DNA from: Bdellovibrionales bacterium
GTDB taxonomy: Bacteria; Bdellovibrionota_C; UBA2361; RFPC01
NCBI GenBank assembly: GCA_020434495.1
Contig: JAGRAT010000005.1
Coordinates: forward strand, 1 to 34,988
Direction: 5' to 3'
Length of the DNA stretch: 34,988 bases
This document shows, piece after piece, positions 24,106 to 32,962 of this stretch; within the stretch, counting starts at the first letter, position 1; every line of letters begins with the position of its first letter. The position numbers and the translations under genes were made by a program. The notes under the pieces are model-generated. The model had not been told where the DNA came from. It did not search any database and was given only the letters and a program-made list of their open reading frames with translations.

Positions 24106-25266
24106 GTGAATATTCCCTATAAGTTGGTTAAAGAGGAAGAGGACCTATTAGAGCCCCTCATTTCGTTTTCTCGTTCTGAACTTACGGCTCTGTGCAAAGA
24201 ATCTCATAAATCCGAAACGCTGTTTCCAAAATCCATCTTTAATCGCCTCGCCTCCCTTGGGATTACCGGACTAAGCCTCAGAGAGGACGTCGGTGGAATA
24301 AATGCCTCTCCTAGCCTACAAGCCTCAGTATATGACGTTCTTGCTCGAGTAGACCTTGGGCCAGCGATTTTCTGCTCCGTACACAGCATGGTGAGCGGCC
24401 TTATTCAGCGCTTCGGTAACGATCAACAACACTCCCAGTACCTCTGCAAGCTCGCATCCGGAGAGATGCTCGCCGCTTTCGCCTTGAGTGAGCCCCAAGC
24501 GGGTTCGGACGCGAAGAACCTCTCAACTCAGATGAAGCATTCCCCCGACGGCTCGTATCTCCTGAACGGCGAGAAGTGTTGGATTACCAGTGCAGGAGCA
24601 GCTGACATCTACCTTGTTTTCGCACGACTCGCTGGTACTTCCGGGAAGGAAGGAATAACTGCGCTACTCATTAACAAGGATCAGCAAGGACTCACTATTG
24701 GCCCACCGGAGAAGAAGATGGGGTGCGAGCTCTCTCCGATTGGGGCTCTCAGTTTTTGTGATGCAAAGATCTCCGAGTCAGCGATAATTGGTGGAGTCGG
24801 TGAAGGTATACGCATCGCATATGCAGGCCTTACTGGAGGAAGAATAAACATCGCTGCCTGCGCGAATGGCATCTCCCGAACGGCGCTCTCAGCTACCGTT
24901 GATTACGTGAAGCAACGAAAAGCTTTCGGTCAAACACTCGCCGACTTTCAGGGAGTGCAGTTTAAGCTTGCAGAGATGAAAACCGCACTCGATGCCGCCA
25001 CACTGCTGGTCGCCGATGCTGCAGAACGTCACAGCCGCGCACCCGCCGATCCAGCCACTCGAATCGCCGCTGCGGAAGCCAAGCTTTTCGCCACCGAAAC
25101 CGCGATGAGAATTACCACAGACGCCGTGCAGCTACATGGAGCGATGGGCTACATGAAGGAAACTGGCGTTGAGAAACTCATGCGCGATGCGAAAATGCTT
25201 CAAATAGTTGAAGGGGCAAACGAGGTCCAGAAGGGAATCATTGCGCGGAGCATGCTCGACAGCTAG
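24106..25266 (+). CDS. Acyl-CoA dehydrogenase
   Basis: 386 residues from a GTG at 24106 with AGGA 6 bases upstream; the frame is open back to a TTG at 24082, but that adds eight non-family residues. This flavoenzyme oxidises acyl-CoA to enoyl-CoA. Seen are AFALSEPQAGSDA (FAD/substrate motif), WITSAG, VKQRKAFGQ and LHGAMGYMKETGVEKLMRDAK. The catalytic base Glu369 lies in QIVEGANEVQ, the usual short/medium-chain position. It is a distinct paralogue of the enzyme at 18423-19592, with different N-terminal sequence and the VEGANE rather than YEGTSE variant. It lies 120 bases upstream of pheS and may be transcribed with it, though no functional link is expected. Chain length cannot be told from sequence. 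Confidence 0.93.
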   Translation: MNIPYKLVKEEEDLLEPLISFSRSELTALCKESHKSETLFPKSIFNRLASLGITGLSLREDVGGINASPSLQASVYDVLARVDLGPAIFCSVHSMVSGLIQRFGNDQQHSQYLCKLASGEMLAAFALSEPQAGSDAKNLSTQMKHSPDGSYLLNGEKCWITSAGAADIYLVFARLAGTSGKEGITALLINKDQQGLTIGPPEKKMGCELSPIGALSFCDAKISESAIIGGVGEGIRIAYAGLTGGRINIAACANGISRTALSATVDYVKQRKAFGQTLADFQGVQFKLAEMKTALDAATLLVADAAERHSRAPADPATRIAAAEAKLFATETAMRITTDAVQLHGAMGYMKETGVEKLMRDAKMLQIVEGANEVQKGIIARSMLDS

Positions 25267-25386
25267 CAGCTGTTGATAGAGGTTCTTCGCGCCCCTCCCA
25301 TGAAATTTCCCGGGGGCTTCATTTGCGCTCGGCATAGTTTTGGGGCTCTGTTCCAATTCTCGCAAACTCTCGCTATCCTCTCCCCT
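25267..25386. other. Intergenic between acyl-CoA dehydrogenase and pheS
   Basis: 120 bases. In-frame codons extend upstream of pheS through here, but the peptide is not PheS-like. I saw no leader peptide rich in Phe and no terminator-antiterminator pair. Confidence 0.4.
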
Positions 25387-26418
25387 ATGCTTGAAAACAT
25401 TGATTCCATACAACAAGAGTTTGAACAGAGCCTTTCTAGCGCTCGGGACAAGAAAGCACTTTCAGAAGTGAAGCAGAACTTTCTCGGGAAGAAGGGGCAG
25501 GTTTCAGCCCTCATGGGACAGTTGAAATCCCTAGATCCTGACGAGCGAAAAGTCATCGGCGAAAAGCTGCATATCCTCCGAAGCACCCTCGATGAAAAGT
25601 TGCAGCAACGGTTTTCCGATATTGAACGAGATGAAGTCAACGAGAAGCTATCCTCTTCTTGGCAAGATCCTTCCCGGAGAGGTTCTCTATTTTCTCGTGG
25701 ACTAGAGGATGCCGGACTGCACCCCATCACCCAAATTCTCCATGAGCTTGAAGACATTTTTTCGAGAATGGGATTCGAAGTTCTTGATGGCCCGCATATC
25801 GAAGACGATTTTCACAACTTCACAGCCCTGAACATTCCCGAAGCACATCCAGCTCGAGATCTCCAAGACACATTCTGGTTTGAAGATGGAAAGCATCTGC
25901 TGCGAACCCATACGAGCTGTATTCAGATTCGTGGCATGAAGAATCGTAAGCCTCCTGTAAAGTACATCGGGCCGGGCCAGGTATTTCGCTGCGAGAGGAC
26001 CGATCAGTGGCATGATTTCTCGTTCTTCCAACTTGAAGGACTCTTCATCGACAAAGATGTCTCGGTGGCTCACCTCTTGTACTTTGCAAAGACTCTCTTT
26101 GAAGAGATCTTCAAATCCAAAGTTGAGATTCGTACGCGCCCAAGCTATTTCCCTTTCGTGGAACCAGGATTGGAAATCGACATGCGCCGTGACGGCGGGA
26201 AGTGGGTTGAAATGCTTGGCTCAGGAATGATCCACCCAAGGGTGTTGGAACATCTTGGAGTCGATTCGGAGGTGTATAGCGGTTTCGCATTTGGCCTTGG
26301 CGTCGATCGCCTCTTGCTCATGCGTCACGCCATTGAAGACATCAGGCACTTGCGCTCTGGAGATCTCCGATTTGTAAAACAGTTCTCAGGTTTCCGTGCC
26401 GGAGGTATCCCATGCTAG
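25387..26418 (+). CDS. pheS: Phenylalanine--tRNA ligase alpha subunit
   Basis: 343 residues from the ATG at 25387, the usual length for bacterial PheS. The N-terminal coiled coil (about 1-85) binds tRNA. The catalytic class II core begins with HPITQILHELEDIF and the PheS signature GPHIEDDFHNFTALNIP, followed by HPARDLQDTFW. Motif 2 is at VFRCERTDQWHDFSFFQLEG and motif 3 near GFAFGLGVDRLLLMRH. Charges tRNA-Phe as an alpha2-beta2 complex with PheT, in the cytoplasm. Its stop overlaps the pheT start by 7 bases, so translation is coupled. No Shine-Dalgarno sequence is visible before the ATG, so initiation may depend on upstream translation or structure. Confidence 0.97.
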   Translation: MLENIDSIQQEFEQSLSSARDKKALSEVKQNFLGKKGQVSALMGQLKSLDPDERKVIGEKLHILRSTLDEKLQQRFSDIERDEVNEKLSSSWQDPSRRGSLFSRGLEDAGLHPITQILHELEDIFSRMGFEVLDGPHIEDDFHNFTALNIPEAHPARDLQDTFWFEDGKHLLRTHTSCIQIRGMKNRKPPVKYIGPGQVFRCERTDQWHDFSFFQLEGLFIDKDVSVAHLLYFAKTLFEEIFKSKVEIRTRPSYFPFVEPGLEIDMRRDGGKWVEMLGSGMIHPRVLEHLGVDSEVYSGFAFGLGVDRLLLMRHAIEDIRHLRSGDLRFVKQFSGFRAGGIPC

Positions 26419-28853
26419 TTTCTGCCAACTGGATTGAAGACTTCTTAACCTCCCCTCTCAGCGAAACGGAACGAGCAAACATCGGTGAAAAACTCACACT
26501 CCACGTTGCCGAAGTAGATGGGGTAAAGGCTCACGGCGAGCATTTAAAGAACATCTCTGTTGTACGGATCGAAAAGATTGAACCACATCCAAATGCCGAT
26601 AAGCTCCGCCTTGCGACGGTTCAACTCGGGGACGGATCGACGCAAAAGGTTGTTTGCGGCGCTCCTAATATTCAAGAAGGGATGCGAGTTCCATACGCTC
26701 CACTTGGGACGAGCTTCCCAAACGGCCTCGTTCTTGAAGCAAAAAAGATTCGAGGTGTTGTTTCTGAAGGGATGCTCTGCTCCGCTGCGGAACTTGAGAT
26801 AGGAGACGATCACAGTGGCATCCTCGATCTCGGTCAGGACGCGCCACTTGGAAAGGCGATGCATGAGCTCCTCGAAATCAATCCCGATCTCGTTATTGAT
26901 ATAGACAACAAGGCCATTACCCATCGCCCTGATCTCTGGGGGCATCGAGGAATTGCTCGAGAATGTGGCGCGCTCCTTACACCCGAGTTCTCCGATCCTT
27001 ATGGCCCAATTTGGCTTGCGGATATTGAGAAGAAGCTTCCAACCAACGAATCCCCCGTACCTGTAAGAGTCGAACCCGACACCTGTTGTATTGGATACTT
27101 CGGGCTGGCGGTTGACAACGTACGGGTAGAACCGAGCCCGAAGTGGATGCAGGATCGGCTAGCTGCTGTAGGGTTGAGGCCAATCAACAACCTCGTAGAT
27201 ATCGGCAACTACGTCATGCTGGAGATCGGTGGCCCCCTCCACATGTTTGACCGCACCAAAATTCAAGGTTCTGAAATTGTCATTCGCCCTGCGAAAGACG
27301 GAGAATCACTCGAACTGCTCGATGAAAGCACCGTTCATCTCAGTACCAACGATACTGTTGTCGCTGACAGCAATCGAGCTCTTGTGGTTGCTGGAATTAT
27401 GGGTGGCGAAGAAAGTGGTATTAGCGACACCACCTCTCAGATATTCATTGAAGCTGCCACGTGGGAACGCACGGCAATTCGTAAAACTTCCACCCGACTC
27501 GGAGTTCGAACCGACTCCTCTCAGCGCTTCGAGAAGGGACTTGACCCACACCTCATGAAAACTACTGTACTCCGTGCATTTGAACTCGTATTGCAGCTTT
27601 GTCCGGGAGCAAAGGCCGTTGGAAAACTCGCATACGATGGTGAGGACCTCGCTTCGATCAAAACCTCACCGATTACCTGTTCCATTGAAAAAATGAACAA
27701 GCTGCTTGGGGGAGAGTTTTCCAGTGCTGAGATTCAGAAGACTCTTTCAAAGCTCGAATTTGGCGTGGCCATCGACGGGGATACATTAACGGTAGCAGTA
27801 CCGACATTTCGAGCGACGAGAGAGTTTGAACATCCTGCAGATGTTGCTGAAGAGGTAGGAAGAATTCGTGGGTACGGCAACCTTGTCCCTGCGCCGCCAA
27901 TTGCACCAATCTCTCCAATCGATCCGCTCCCTATCTTGCGCCTCGAGAGAAAAGTTCGCGAATTCTTACCGCTCCACGGACGATTTTTAGAGGTGCAAAC
28001 TTATCCTCTCGTTGGTGAAAAGCTCCTCTCCCAGATGCTCTGGAAGGAGACTGGCTCCTTAGTCCTCAAGAATCCTCTCTCTGTAGAGCAGGATCGGATG
28101 CGGCCATCGTTAGTTCCATCACTCCTCAGCGCGATTCGCGAGAATGCAAAGAACTTTGACAAGTTTCGAATTTTTGAAGTGGCGCGTTCATATCACCCCT
28201 CCTCAGGGGAAGAACAGTACGCCAGGGAGTCTCGCGAAGTAATAATCGGAGTATATGAAGCGGACGGTTCGGATCCGTTTCGTCCGGTAATAGATACTCT
28301 AGAGCCCTTATTCGAGTTCCTTGGAGCACCAGCGCAGTGCGTAGCAACCTCAGAGAAGGTTCCTCACCCACTCCTTCCACTTGACTGGGAAGGACGTCAC
28401 CCGTTTGCAACGCGAACGTTTACTGCGTACGGAAAATGTTTAGGAGAAGCAGCAGAAATTCACCCCTCTCTGTTACGCTCCCTAAAAATAAAAGGTCGCC
28501 TGGCGATCGGCCTAATAAATTTGGATGCCATTGCTGAACGAAGTGGCAGTGAGAAATCGCACTACCAACCGCTATCTCGATTTCCATCTTCGTCTTTCGA
28601 TTGCACCGTCGTTATGCAACCAAAAGATGAGCTAGAGTCGCTGATGTCAGCACTACGCAAGTTCAAAGAGAAAGAGGTTCTCGACCGAAAAATCGTGACA
28701 GAGTTCTGTCCTACCCCAGAGGAACGCTATGTAACTGTTCGTTTGCATTTCGGGAGCTCTACCGAGACACTTTCCGGAGAACGATTGAAGGCGTTGGAGG
28801 ATTCGGTGCTCAAACACCTCGACAAGAATGGCTACCCTTTAAAAACCGGGTGA
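26412..28853 (+). CDS. pheT: Phenylalanine--tRNA ligase beta subunit
   Basis: 813 residues, the normal size. In order: an EMAP/tRNA-binding domain (about 40-150, with IEKIEPHPNADKLRLATVQL), the B3/B4 editing domain (about 215-385, with GRTPxx-type segments such as LRPINNLVDIGNYVMLE), the B5 domain (about 415-480), the catalytic-like core (about 500-690), and a C-terminal ferredoxin-like anticodon-binding domain (about 720-813, SRFPSSSFDCTVV). In that last domain the usual Arg-Asp pair near the first strand is Phe-Asp, and the typical GAQLR end is NGYPLKTG, so the C-terminus is slightly divergent. Overlaps pheS and is followed after 3 bases by the PLP enzyme. Together they are the first part of a plus-strand operon. 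Confidence 0.97.
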   Translation: MLVSANWIEDFLTSPLSETERANIGEKLTLHVAEVDGVKAHGEHLKNISVVRIEKIEPHPNADKLRLATVQLGDGSTQKVVCGAPNIQEGMRVPYAPLGTSFPNGLVLEAKKIRGVVSEGMLCSAAELEIGDDHSGILDLGQDAPLGKAMHELLEINPDLVIDIDNKAITHRPDLWGHRGIARECGALLTPEFSDPYGPIWLADIEKKLPTNESPVPVRVEPDTCCIGYFGLAVDNVRVEPSPKWMQDRLAAVGLRPINNLVDIGNYVMLEIGGPLHMFDRTKIQGSEIVIRPAKDGESLELLDESTVHLSTNDTVVADSNRALVVAGIMGGEESGISDTTSQIFIEAATWERTAIRKTSTRLGVRTDSSQRFEKGLDPHLMKTTVLRAFELVLQLCPGAKAVGKLAYDGEDLASIKTSPITCSIEKMNKLLGGEFSSAEIQKTLSKLEFGVAIDGDTLTVAVPTFRATREFEHPADVAEEVGRIRGYGNLVPAPPIAPISPIDPLPILRLERKVREFLPLHGRFLEVQTYPLVGEKLLSQMLWKETGSLVLKNPLSVEQDRMRPSLVPSLLSAIRENAKNFDKFRIFEVARSYHPSSGEEQYARESREVIIGVYEADGSDPFRPVIDTLEPLFEFLGAPAQCVATSEKVPHPLLPLDWEGRHPFATRTFTAYGKCLGEAAEIHPSLLRSLKIKGRLAIGLINLDAIAERSGSEKSHYQPLSRFPSSSFDCTVVMQPKDELESLMSALRKFKEKEVLDRKIVTEFCPTPEERYVTVRLHFGSSTETLSGERLKALEDSVLKHLDKNGYPLKTG

Positions 28854-28856
28854 TTC

Positions 28857-30011
28857 ATGACAAAGAAACGAGCCTTCTCAACAGAAGCTATCCATATCAG
28901 CAAAACCTTTGGGGAAAAGGGATCTCTGAACGTTCCGATCTACCAAAACTCGACCTTCGCACAGAAAACTCCCGGTACATGGGAAGAGTACACCTACACC
29001 CGAACGAAGAATCCAACCGAGGAAGCACTTCGCCATGCTCTCGCTCGACTAGAAGGCGGAGAGTACAGCGTTGCGTTTAGCTCTGGGCTCGCTGCTATCA
29101 ACGCATTGCTCGAATACTTCAATGCTGGAGATCACATTATCTCGGGAGCCGACGTATATGGAGGAACATACCGCCTTTTTGCCGAGTTCGTCCGCAAGCG
29201 AGGAATTGAGATTGATTTCGTCGAAACGAAAGAACTCTCCAAAATCGAACGAGCATTAAAGCCGAACACAAAGCTTATCTTTACCGAGACACCATCGAAT
29301 CCGCTGCTTGAGATAACAGACATCAAGGCCGTTTGTAAGCTTGCACAACAACGCGGAATTCTTGTCGCTGTTGACAACACTATGGCGACACCATTCTTTC
29401 AGCGCCCATTAGAACTCGGCGCGGATATTGTGGTGCAGAGTCTATCGAAGTACATCTCCGGACATACGAACGTTATTGGTGGAGCAGTCATTGCAAAGGA
29501 CAAAGAGCTCCTCGATCGAATTCAATTCATCCATAAAGCAACGGGAGCTAATCCAGGCCCCTTCGACACCTACCTCACTCTCCTTGGTCTAAAGACTTTA
29601 CCGCTAAGAATGGAGAGGCACCAACAGAACGCGTTTGCAGTAGCTGAGTTTCTTGGAGCTCATCCGAAAGTCACGAAGGTTCTTTATCCAGGACTCAAAG
29701 AACATCCCCAACACGCGCTCGCGTCCGAGCAAATGTCAGGTTTTGGTGGAATTGTTTCCTTCTTCATTGATGGGGGGGAGGCCGAAGCAAAGAAGCTTAT
29801 TGAAGGAATAGACCTCTTCACTATCTCAATTTCATTCGGCTCTGTCGCCTCCTTCATCTCTTATCCGGCGAAGATGTCACACAAGGATATGCCGGCGGCA
29901 GAACGAATATCGCGAGGATTCACCGACTCCCTTGTTCGAGTATCTGTGGGGACAGAGGCCGAGGAAGATATCCTTGAAGCGCTTGGCAACGCGCTGAATA
30001 AACTCGGATAG
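28857..30011 (+). CDS. Cys/Met-metabolism PLP enzyme (cystathionine gamma-lyase/synthase-like)
   Basis: 384 residues, fold type I PLP enzyme of the trans-sulfuration family. The PLP Schiff-base lysine is Lys198 in SLSKYISGHTN. Asp173 (AVDNT) pairs with the pyridine N. Tyr47 and Arg49 (YTYTR) bind phosphate from the neighbouring subunit, and DVYGGT (99-104) provides the stacking Tyr101. The C-terminal substrate motif is SFGSVASFISYPAKMSH. In cystathionine gamma-lyase this is usually GGxES...PAxMTH, so the Glu is Ala here. Gamma-lyase, beta-lyase, gamma-synthase or methionine gamma-lyase activity cannot be separated. It starts 3 bases after pheT, so it is probably co-transcribed, although the link with tRNA charging is not obvious. 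Confidence 0.92.
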   Translation: MTKKRAFSTEAIHISKTFGEKGSLNVPIYQNSTFAQKTPGTWEEYTYTRTKNPTEEALRHALARLEGGEYSVAFSSGLAAINALLEYFNAGDHIISGADVYGGTYRLFAEFVRKRGIEIDFVETKELSKIERALKPNTKLIFTETPSNPLLEITDIKAVCKLAQQRGILVAVDNTMATPFFQRPLELGADIVVQSLSKYISGHTNVIGGAVIAKDKELLDRIQFIHKATGANPGPFDTYLTLLGLKTLPLRMERHQQNAFAVAEFLGAHPKVTKVLYPGLKEHPQHALASEQMSGFGGIVSFFIDGGEAEAKKLIEGIDLFTISISFGSVASFISYPAKMSHKDMPAAERISRGFTDSLVRVSVGTEAEEDILEALGNALNKLG

Positions 30012-30013
30012 TC

Positions 30014-30964
30014 ATGGAGAGCGAGAGTTTCGAATCCTCGTACGGGTCGTTTCAAGAGACGCTAACGGTTGGTGGTGAAACATTCCGAGCAGATCCGATT
30101 GCACCTCACCGGGCCGAGCGTGCCGCGGTAAGGTCAATTATTGCGGTAGATGGACTGCCCTCCGTGTTTGAAGAAGCTCTTCTTCGAGCAGCCCAAGTCT
30201 GCGATGTCCCTCATACTTGGTGCGTAAAGGAGTGCAAAAGCGAAGACGAAGTTACCCCTGAAATATTAGCGACAGCAAAAACTGTTCTTCATAACGACAA
30301 AAAAGATTACAACGCACGGATCATCACTTACCTTGGGATACCGCTCGACGCCTCGAAGGACGAGCTCCTCTTCCTGGCAGCTGGTGCCATTCGAAACAAA
30401 CTCACAAAGGAATACGAGAACGACGAGTTTCCAGTAGTATCCCGAGCTGTTGTTGCACCCGCCTATCGTGGCAAAGGTCTTGGAAGTTTAATTGTCGAAC
30501 ACCGAATGCTTTCAGCTCTGCGGTATTTCACAAAACCTCCCAAGGCTATTCACTTTGCGACAGAAAGTGCACCGATCTTTACCGCGGTAAAGCACGCAGA
30601 GAAATTGCTGGGTTCCCCTTTTGTTCACATAGGAACAGAGCAATATCAGACTCGAGTTGGCCTCCTTCAGGTGATGGATTTTCTCTGCTTTCTTCCCCAG
30701 TACCGAGCATCCCTTTTGGCTGCCTGTAGGACCCTAGACAACTTCAACACACTTAAACAACCGCATCTTGAAGTACTGTTTGAGCAATTCATGAGTCGAG
30801 GGGTAGGATCAGTTTCAGGGAAAGAGCTTGAAGTGGCCCTAAGCCAAGTATCAAAAATTGTGGGGGATTCCGGAACTGCCTCGTCCTTGCTTGCGGATGC
30901 ACTAAGCGCTCTCTATGAAGTCCTAACGGTAAGAGAAATCATCGGCGCAAAAGATATCTCGTAA
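30014..30964 (+). CDS. GNAT-type acetyltransferase-like protein
   Basis: 316 residues, starting 2 bases after the PLP enzyme stop. The centre carries an acetyl-CoA-binding motif of GNAT enzymes, SRAVVAPAYRGKGLGSLIVE (143-162), with the Arg/Lys-x-x-Gly-x-Gly loop (R152-G-K-G-L-G157). Sequence before it (about 90-142) could form the first half of the fold. After about residue 190 the helical region is not typical of small GNATs and is an extra domain of about 120 residues. Together these resemble autoinducer-synthase-like or N-acyl amino acid synthase GNATs in size, but I cannot support that. The substrate is unknown. Position suggests co-transcription with the upstream pheST-PLP genes and perhaps with the orphan downstream. 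Confidence 0.62.
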   Translation: MESESFESSYGSFQETLTVGGETFRADPIAPHRAERAAVRSIIAVDGLPSVFEEALLRAAQVCDVPHTWCVKECKSEDEVTPEILATAKTVLHNDKKDYNARIITYLGIPLDASKDELLFLAAGAIRNKLTKEYENDEFPVVSRAVVAPAYRGKGLGSLIVEHRMLSALRYFTKPPKAIHFATESAPIFTAVKHAEKLLGSPFVHIGTEQYQTRVGLLQVMDFLCFLPQYRASLLAACRTLDNFNTLKQPHLEVLFEQFMSRGVGSVSGKELEVALSQVSKIVGDSGTASSLLADALSALYEVLTVREIIGAKDIS

Positions 30965-30989
30965 TACCCCGGCAAAAGAGATATCTTTT
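30947..30989 (+). repeat. Imperfect direct repeat spanning the stop codon
   Basis: GCAAAAGATATCTC (30947-30960) and GCAAAAGAGATATCTTTT (30972-30989) share their ends, each with the palindrome AGATATCT. The second half could form a weak hairpin. It may be a degenerate terminator or a regulator site. Confidence 0.35.
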
Positions 30990-31035
30990 CAGGCACTCTT
31001 TTGATTATTCGTATTTGGGTATCGGGTTTGATCGT

Positions 31036-31884
31036 ATGAAGTTCGACGACAGACACAACTCACCAATACGCCCCGAAGTACAGATCCCAACTTCTGTTGA
31101 AGAGATCGATTCGCTCGCAGCGCCGGCCCGATGGAAAGACGCTGCAAGCATGTACACAGATGTCATGAGAGGGCTCGACTTCGGATTCGTATCGGAGATT
31201 CGCCTCTATACCGCGGAGAACACCGTAGGAGTGCTTACTGCGCTCGATGACGGGTCAGAACTCCTAACAAAACATGCCATCCCGATTCCAGAATTCAAAA
31301 AGCTTTCGGCTATGCTCTTACGGGGATTCCCCAATGAAGACAATTCCCCACAACGAACCCTTCTGCCGTTTCTCGGCGCGACGGATGAAGTGCAGAGGAT
31401 CTACTGTGAGCGAAGCATTCGATATCCAACCGAAGATGGTTTTTTTGATGGACCAAGAATCGACTGGCCGATTGTCTCGATTAAAAAGCTGCCGGGGTTT
31501 AGCGCGCCAAGCACGCCAGATAATAACGCCGATCTTGAAAGCGAAGTCTTCGCAGAACTCCTCCCTCGCTTTCGTTCTGGTGCGAAAGAGACAAACTTTG
31601 CAAACATGGAGCTGCTCGCTGCGCAGGTAGCTCAAGTACTAGACAATGTTCCAGCGGAAGCCCCAAGCTACTACTCCATTACACTATTGGAACAAGACGG
31701 TCGTCGGTATCTGGAACTCCACGGACTCGCCTCTGTTGAGGCAGCGAAATTCTATCGTGACTACCTAGAAGAGAGTATCACTGGTGTAAAATGTTACTAC
31801 TACGCGAATTGCCTTGCTGCAGAGCAAGAGAAAATTCGTTGGAACCTCGCAATTAAACTTGGACGTTCGGGCACAGAATCTTAA
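31036..31884 (+). CDS. Uncharacterised 282-residue protein
   Basis: Not recognised. The ATG at 31036 is preferred over a TTG at 31015; neither has a clear ribosome site. The protein is soluble, acidic and aromatic-rich, with no signal peptide or membrane helix. The first about 30 residues are Pro/Asp-rich. A strand-rich region follows (SEIRLYTAENTVGVLTALDDG). A C-terminal strand-helix stretch (PSYYSITLLEQDGRRYLELHG, then VEAAKFYRDYLEE) looks like a compact domain. It follows the GNAT-like gene by 71 bases on the same strand, with the repeat in between. The end is 13 bases from the convergent methyltransferase, so transcription of one may affect the other. Confidence 0.65.
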   Translation: MKFDDRHNSPIRPEVQIPTSVEEIDSLAAPARWKDAASMYTDVMRGLDFGFVSEIRLYTAENTVGVLTALDDGSELLTKHAIPIPEFKKLSAMLLRGFPNEDNSPQRTLLPFLGATDEVQRIYCERSIRYPTEDGFFDGPRIDWPIVSIKKLPGFSAPSTPDNNADLESEVFAELLPRFRSGAKETNFANMELLAAQVAQVLDNVPAEAPSYYSITLLEQDGRRYLELHGLASVEAAKFYRDYLEESITGVKCYYYANCLAAEQEKIRWNLAIKLGRSGTES

Positions 31885-31897
31885 GCCCCCATTTCCC

Positions 31898-32944
31898 CTA
31901 CTTTCGAAGAGTAAAGACCGACGGACGAAAACTCCCGTTATACACAGAGAATTCCCCCTCTAGGTGAAAACTAGGCTTGGGCATTGTTTCAAGCGATTGA
32001 AGGAGTATTTCTGAGGATTGGGTTACGAGCACGGCAATACCATCTTTTTTGAGCACTCGTTGTAACTCAGAGAGAAGCGCTGGGTAAAAGGACTTCAATT
32101 GCTGAGTTGAAGAATGGAATTCCCCCCACGGCAAGTTGGAGAGGGCAGCGGCAACTCGACCATCCCTCATCGGAAGGCCCCGACCATCCGCTTGAAAACA
32201 GGTGAATCGCTTTCCACCATTGAAGGAAGAGAAGTTCTCTCGACAAGCAGCGAGAGCTTCCGAGGACAGATCACTGCCGATACCACATCCAGTCCAACCG
32301 CTCTGCATGAGCTCGCAGAGCAGTGTTCCACTTCCACAGCAGGGGTCTATCACAAATCCCTTACCAAGCTTCTTTAGCATTCTCACTATTGTACCTGCTA
32401 TATTCGAATGCAATGCGCCTCGATAATTGGCCACTCGCCAACTCCTTGCAGACAACGGAAGGGGTGTAATACGAACAACGAGATCCCAACCGCTTTCAAT
32501 ATAGAGAGAGCGTCGAACTCGAATCATGAGCTCTCCCTCCCCTTCCAGGCATTGAAGGTTGAGACTTCTCTCTAAACTTTCCTTTAACTTTTTTGCTTCA
32601 GTGGATTCTTTCCCATTCATTGAAATTCGAAAGGTGTCAGCAGTAAACTGCCCAGAGCTTCTGAGATTTCGAATTCCCTCCTGAAAAACGCGAAGGCTTT
32701 CATCCCCTCGAAGAGCACTTGGCCTCTGTCCCGGAACAGCGTGTACAAAGTGGATACTCGCCACCGTTAGCAACTTATACCATTTTCGTCTTATCTGAGG
32801 CGGCCATCCAGTGAAGAGCTTGCCGGTCTCTAAAGTATTCAGATCTTCACGAAAATGCTCACCCCACTCTTCTCGCACGAAGCGCTCCAGCCCTGGGAGG
32901 CATTCAACTTCTAAAAACTGTTGTGCATTCACCTGATTCGACAT
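31898..32944 (-). CDS. THUMP-type RNA (guanine-N2) methyltransferase, TrmN/RlmL family
   Basis: 348 residues. The N-terminal about 170 residues are consistent with a THUMP/RNA-binding region (RISMNGKESTEAKKLKESLE and IRVRRSLYIESGWDLVVRIT). The Rossmann-fold methyltransferase has SAM motif I DPCCGSGTLLCE (200-211), the acidic Asp225 in SDLSSEAL, and the catalytic NLPWG (270-274). NLPWG is the variant of the NPPY motif found in proteins that methylate the N2 of guanosine in tRNA (Trm14/TrmN) and in RlmL-type enzymes. The substrate (tRNA G6 or rRNA) cannot be told. Its start codon is close to, or within, the divergent methyltransferase gene, which suggests shared control. Confidence 0.87.
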   Translation of the reverse strand: MSNQVNAQQFLEVECLPGLERFVREEWGEHFREDLNTLETGKLFTGWPPQIRRKWYKLLTVASIHFVHAVPGQRPSALRGDESLRVFQEGIRNLRSSGQFTADTFRISMNGKESTEAKKLKESLERSLNLQCLEGEGELMIRVRRSLYIESGWDLVVRITPLPLSARSWRVANYRGALHSNIAGTIVRMLKKLGKGFVIDPCCGSGTLLCELMQSGWTGCGIGSDLSSEALAACRENFSSFNGGKRFTCFQADGRGLPMRDGRVAAALSNLPWGEFHSSTQQLKSFYPALLSELQRVLKKDGIAVLVTQSSEILLQSLETMPKPSFHLEGEFSVYNGSFRPSVFTLRK

Positions 32945-32962
32945 TTCGCGTACAGTATTGAC

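Noticed and set aside
25267-25386. A pheST leader peptide or T-box
   Set aside because: No Phe-rich short frame or terminator-antiterminator structure was visible.
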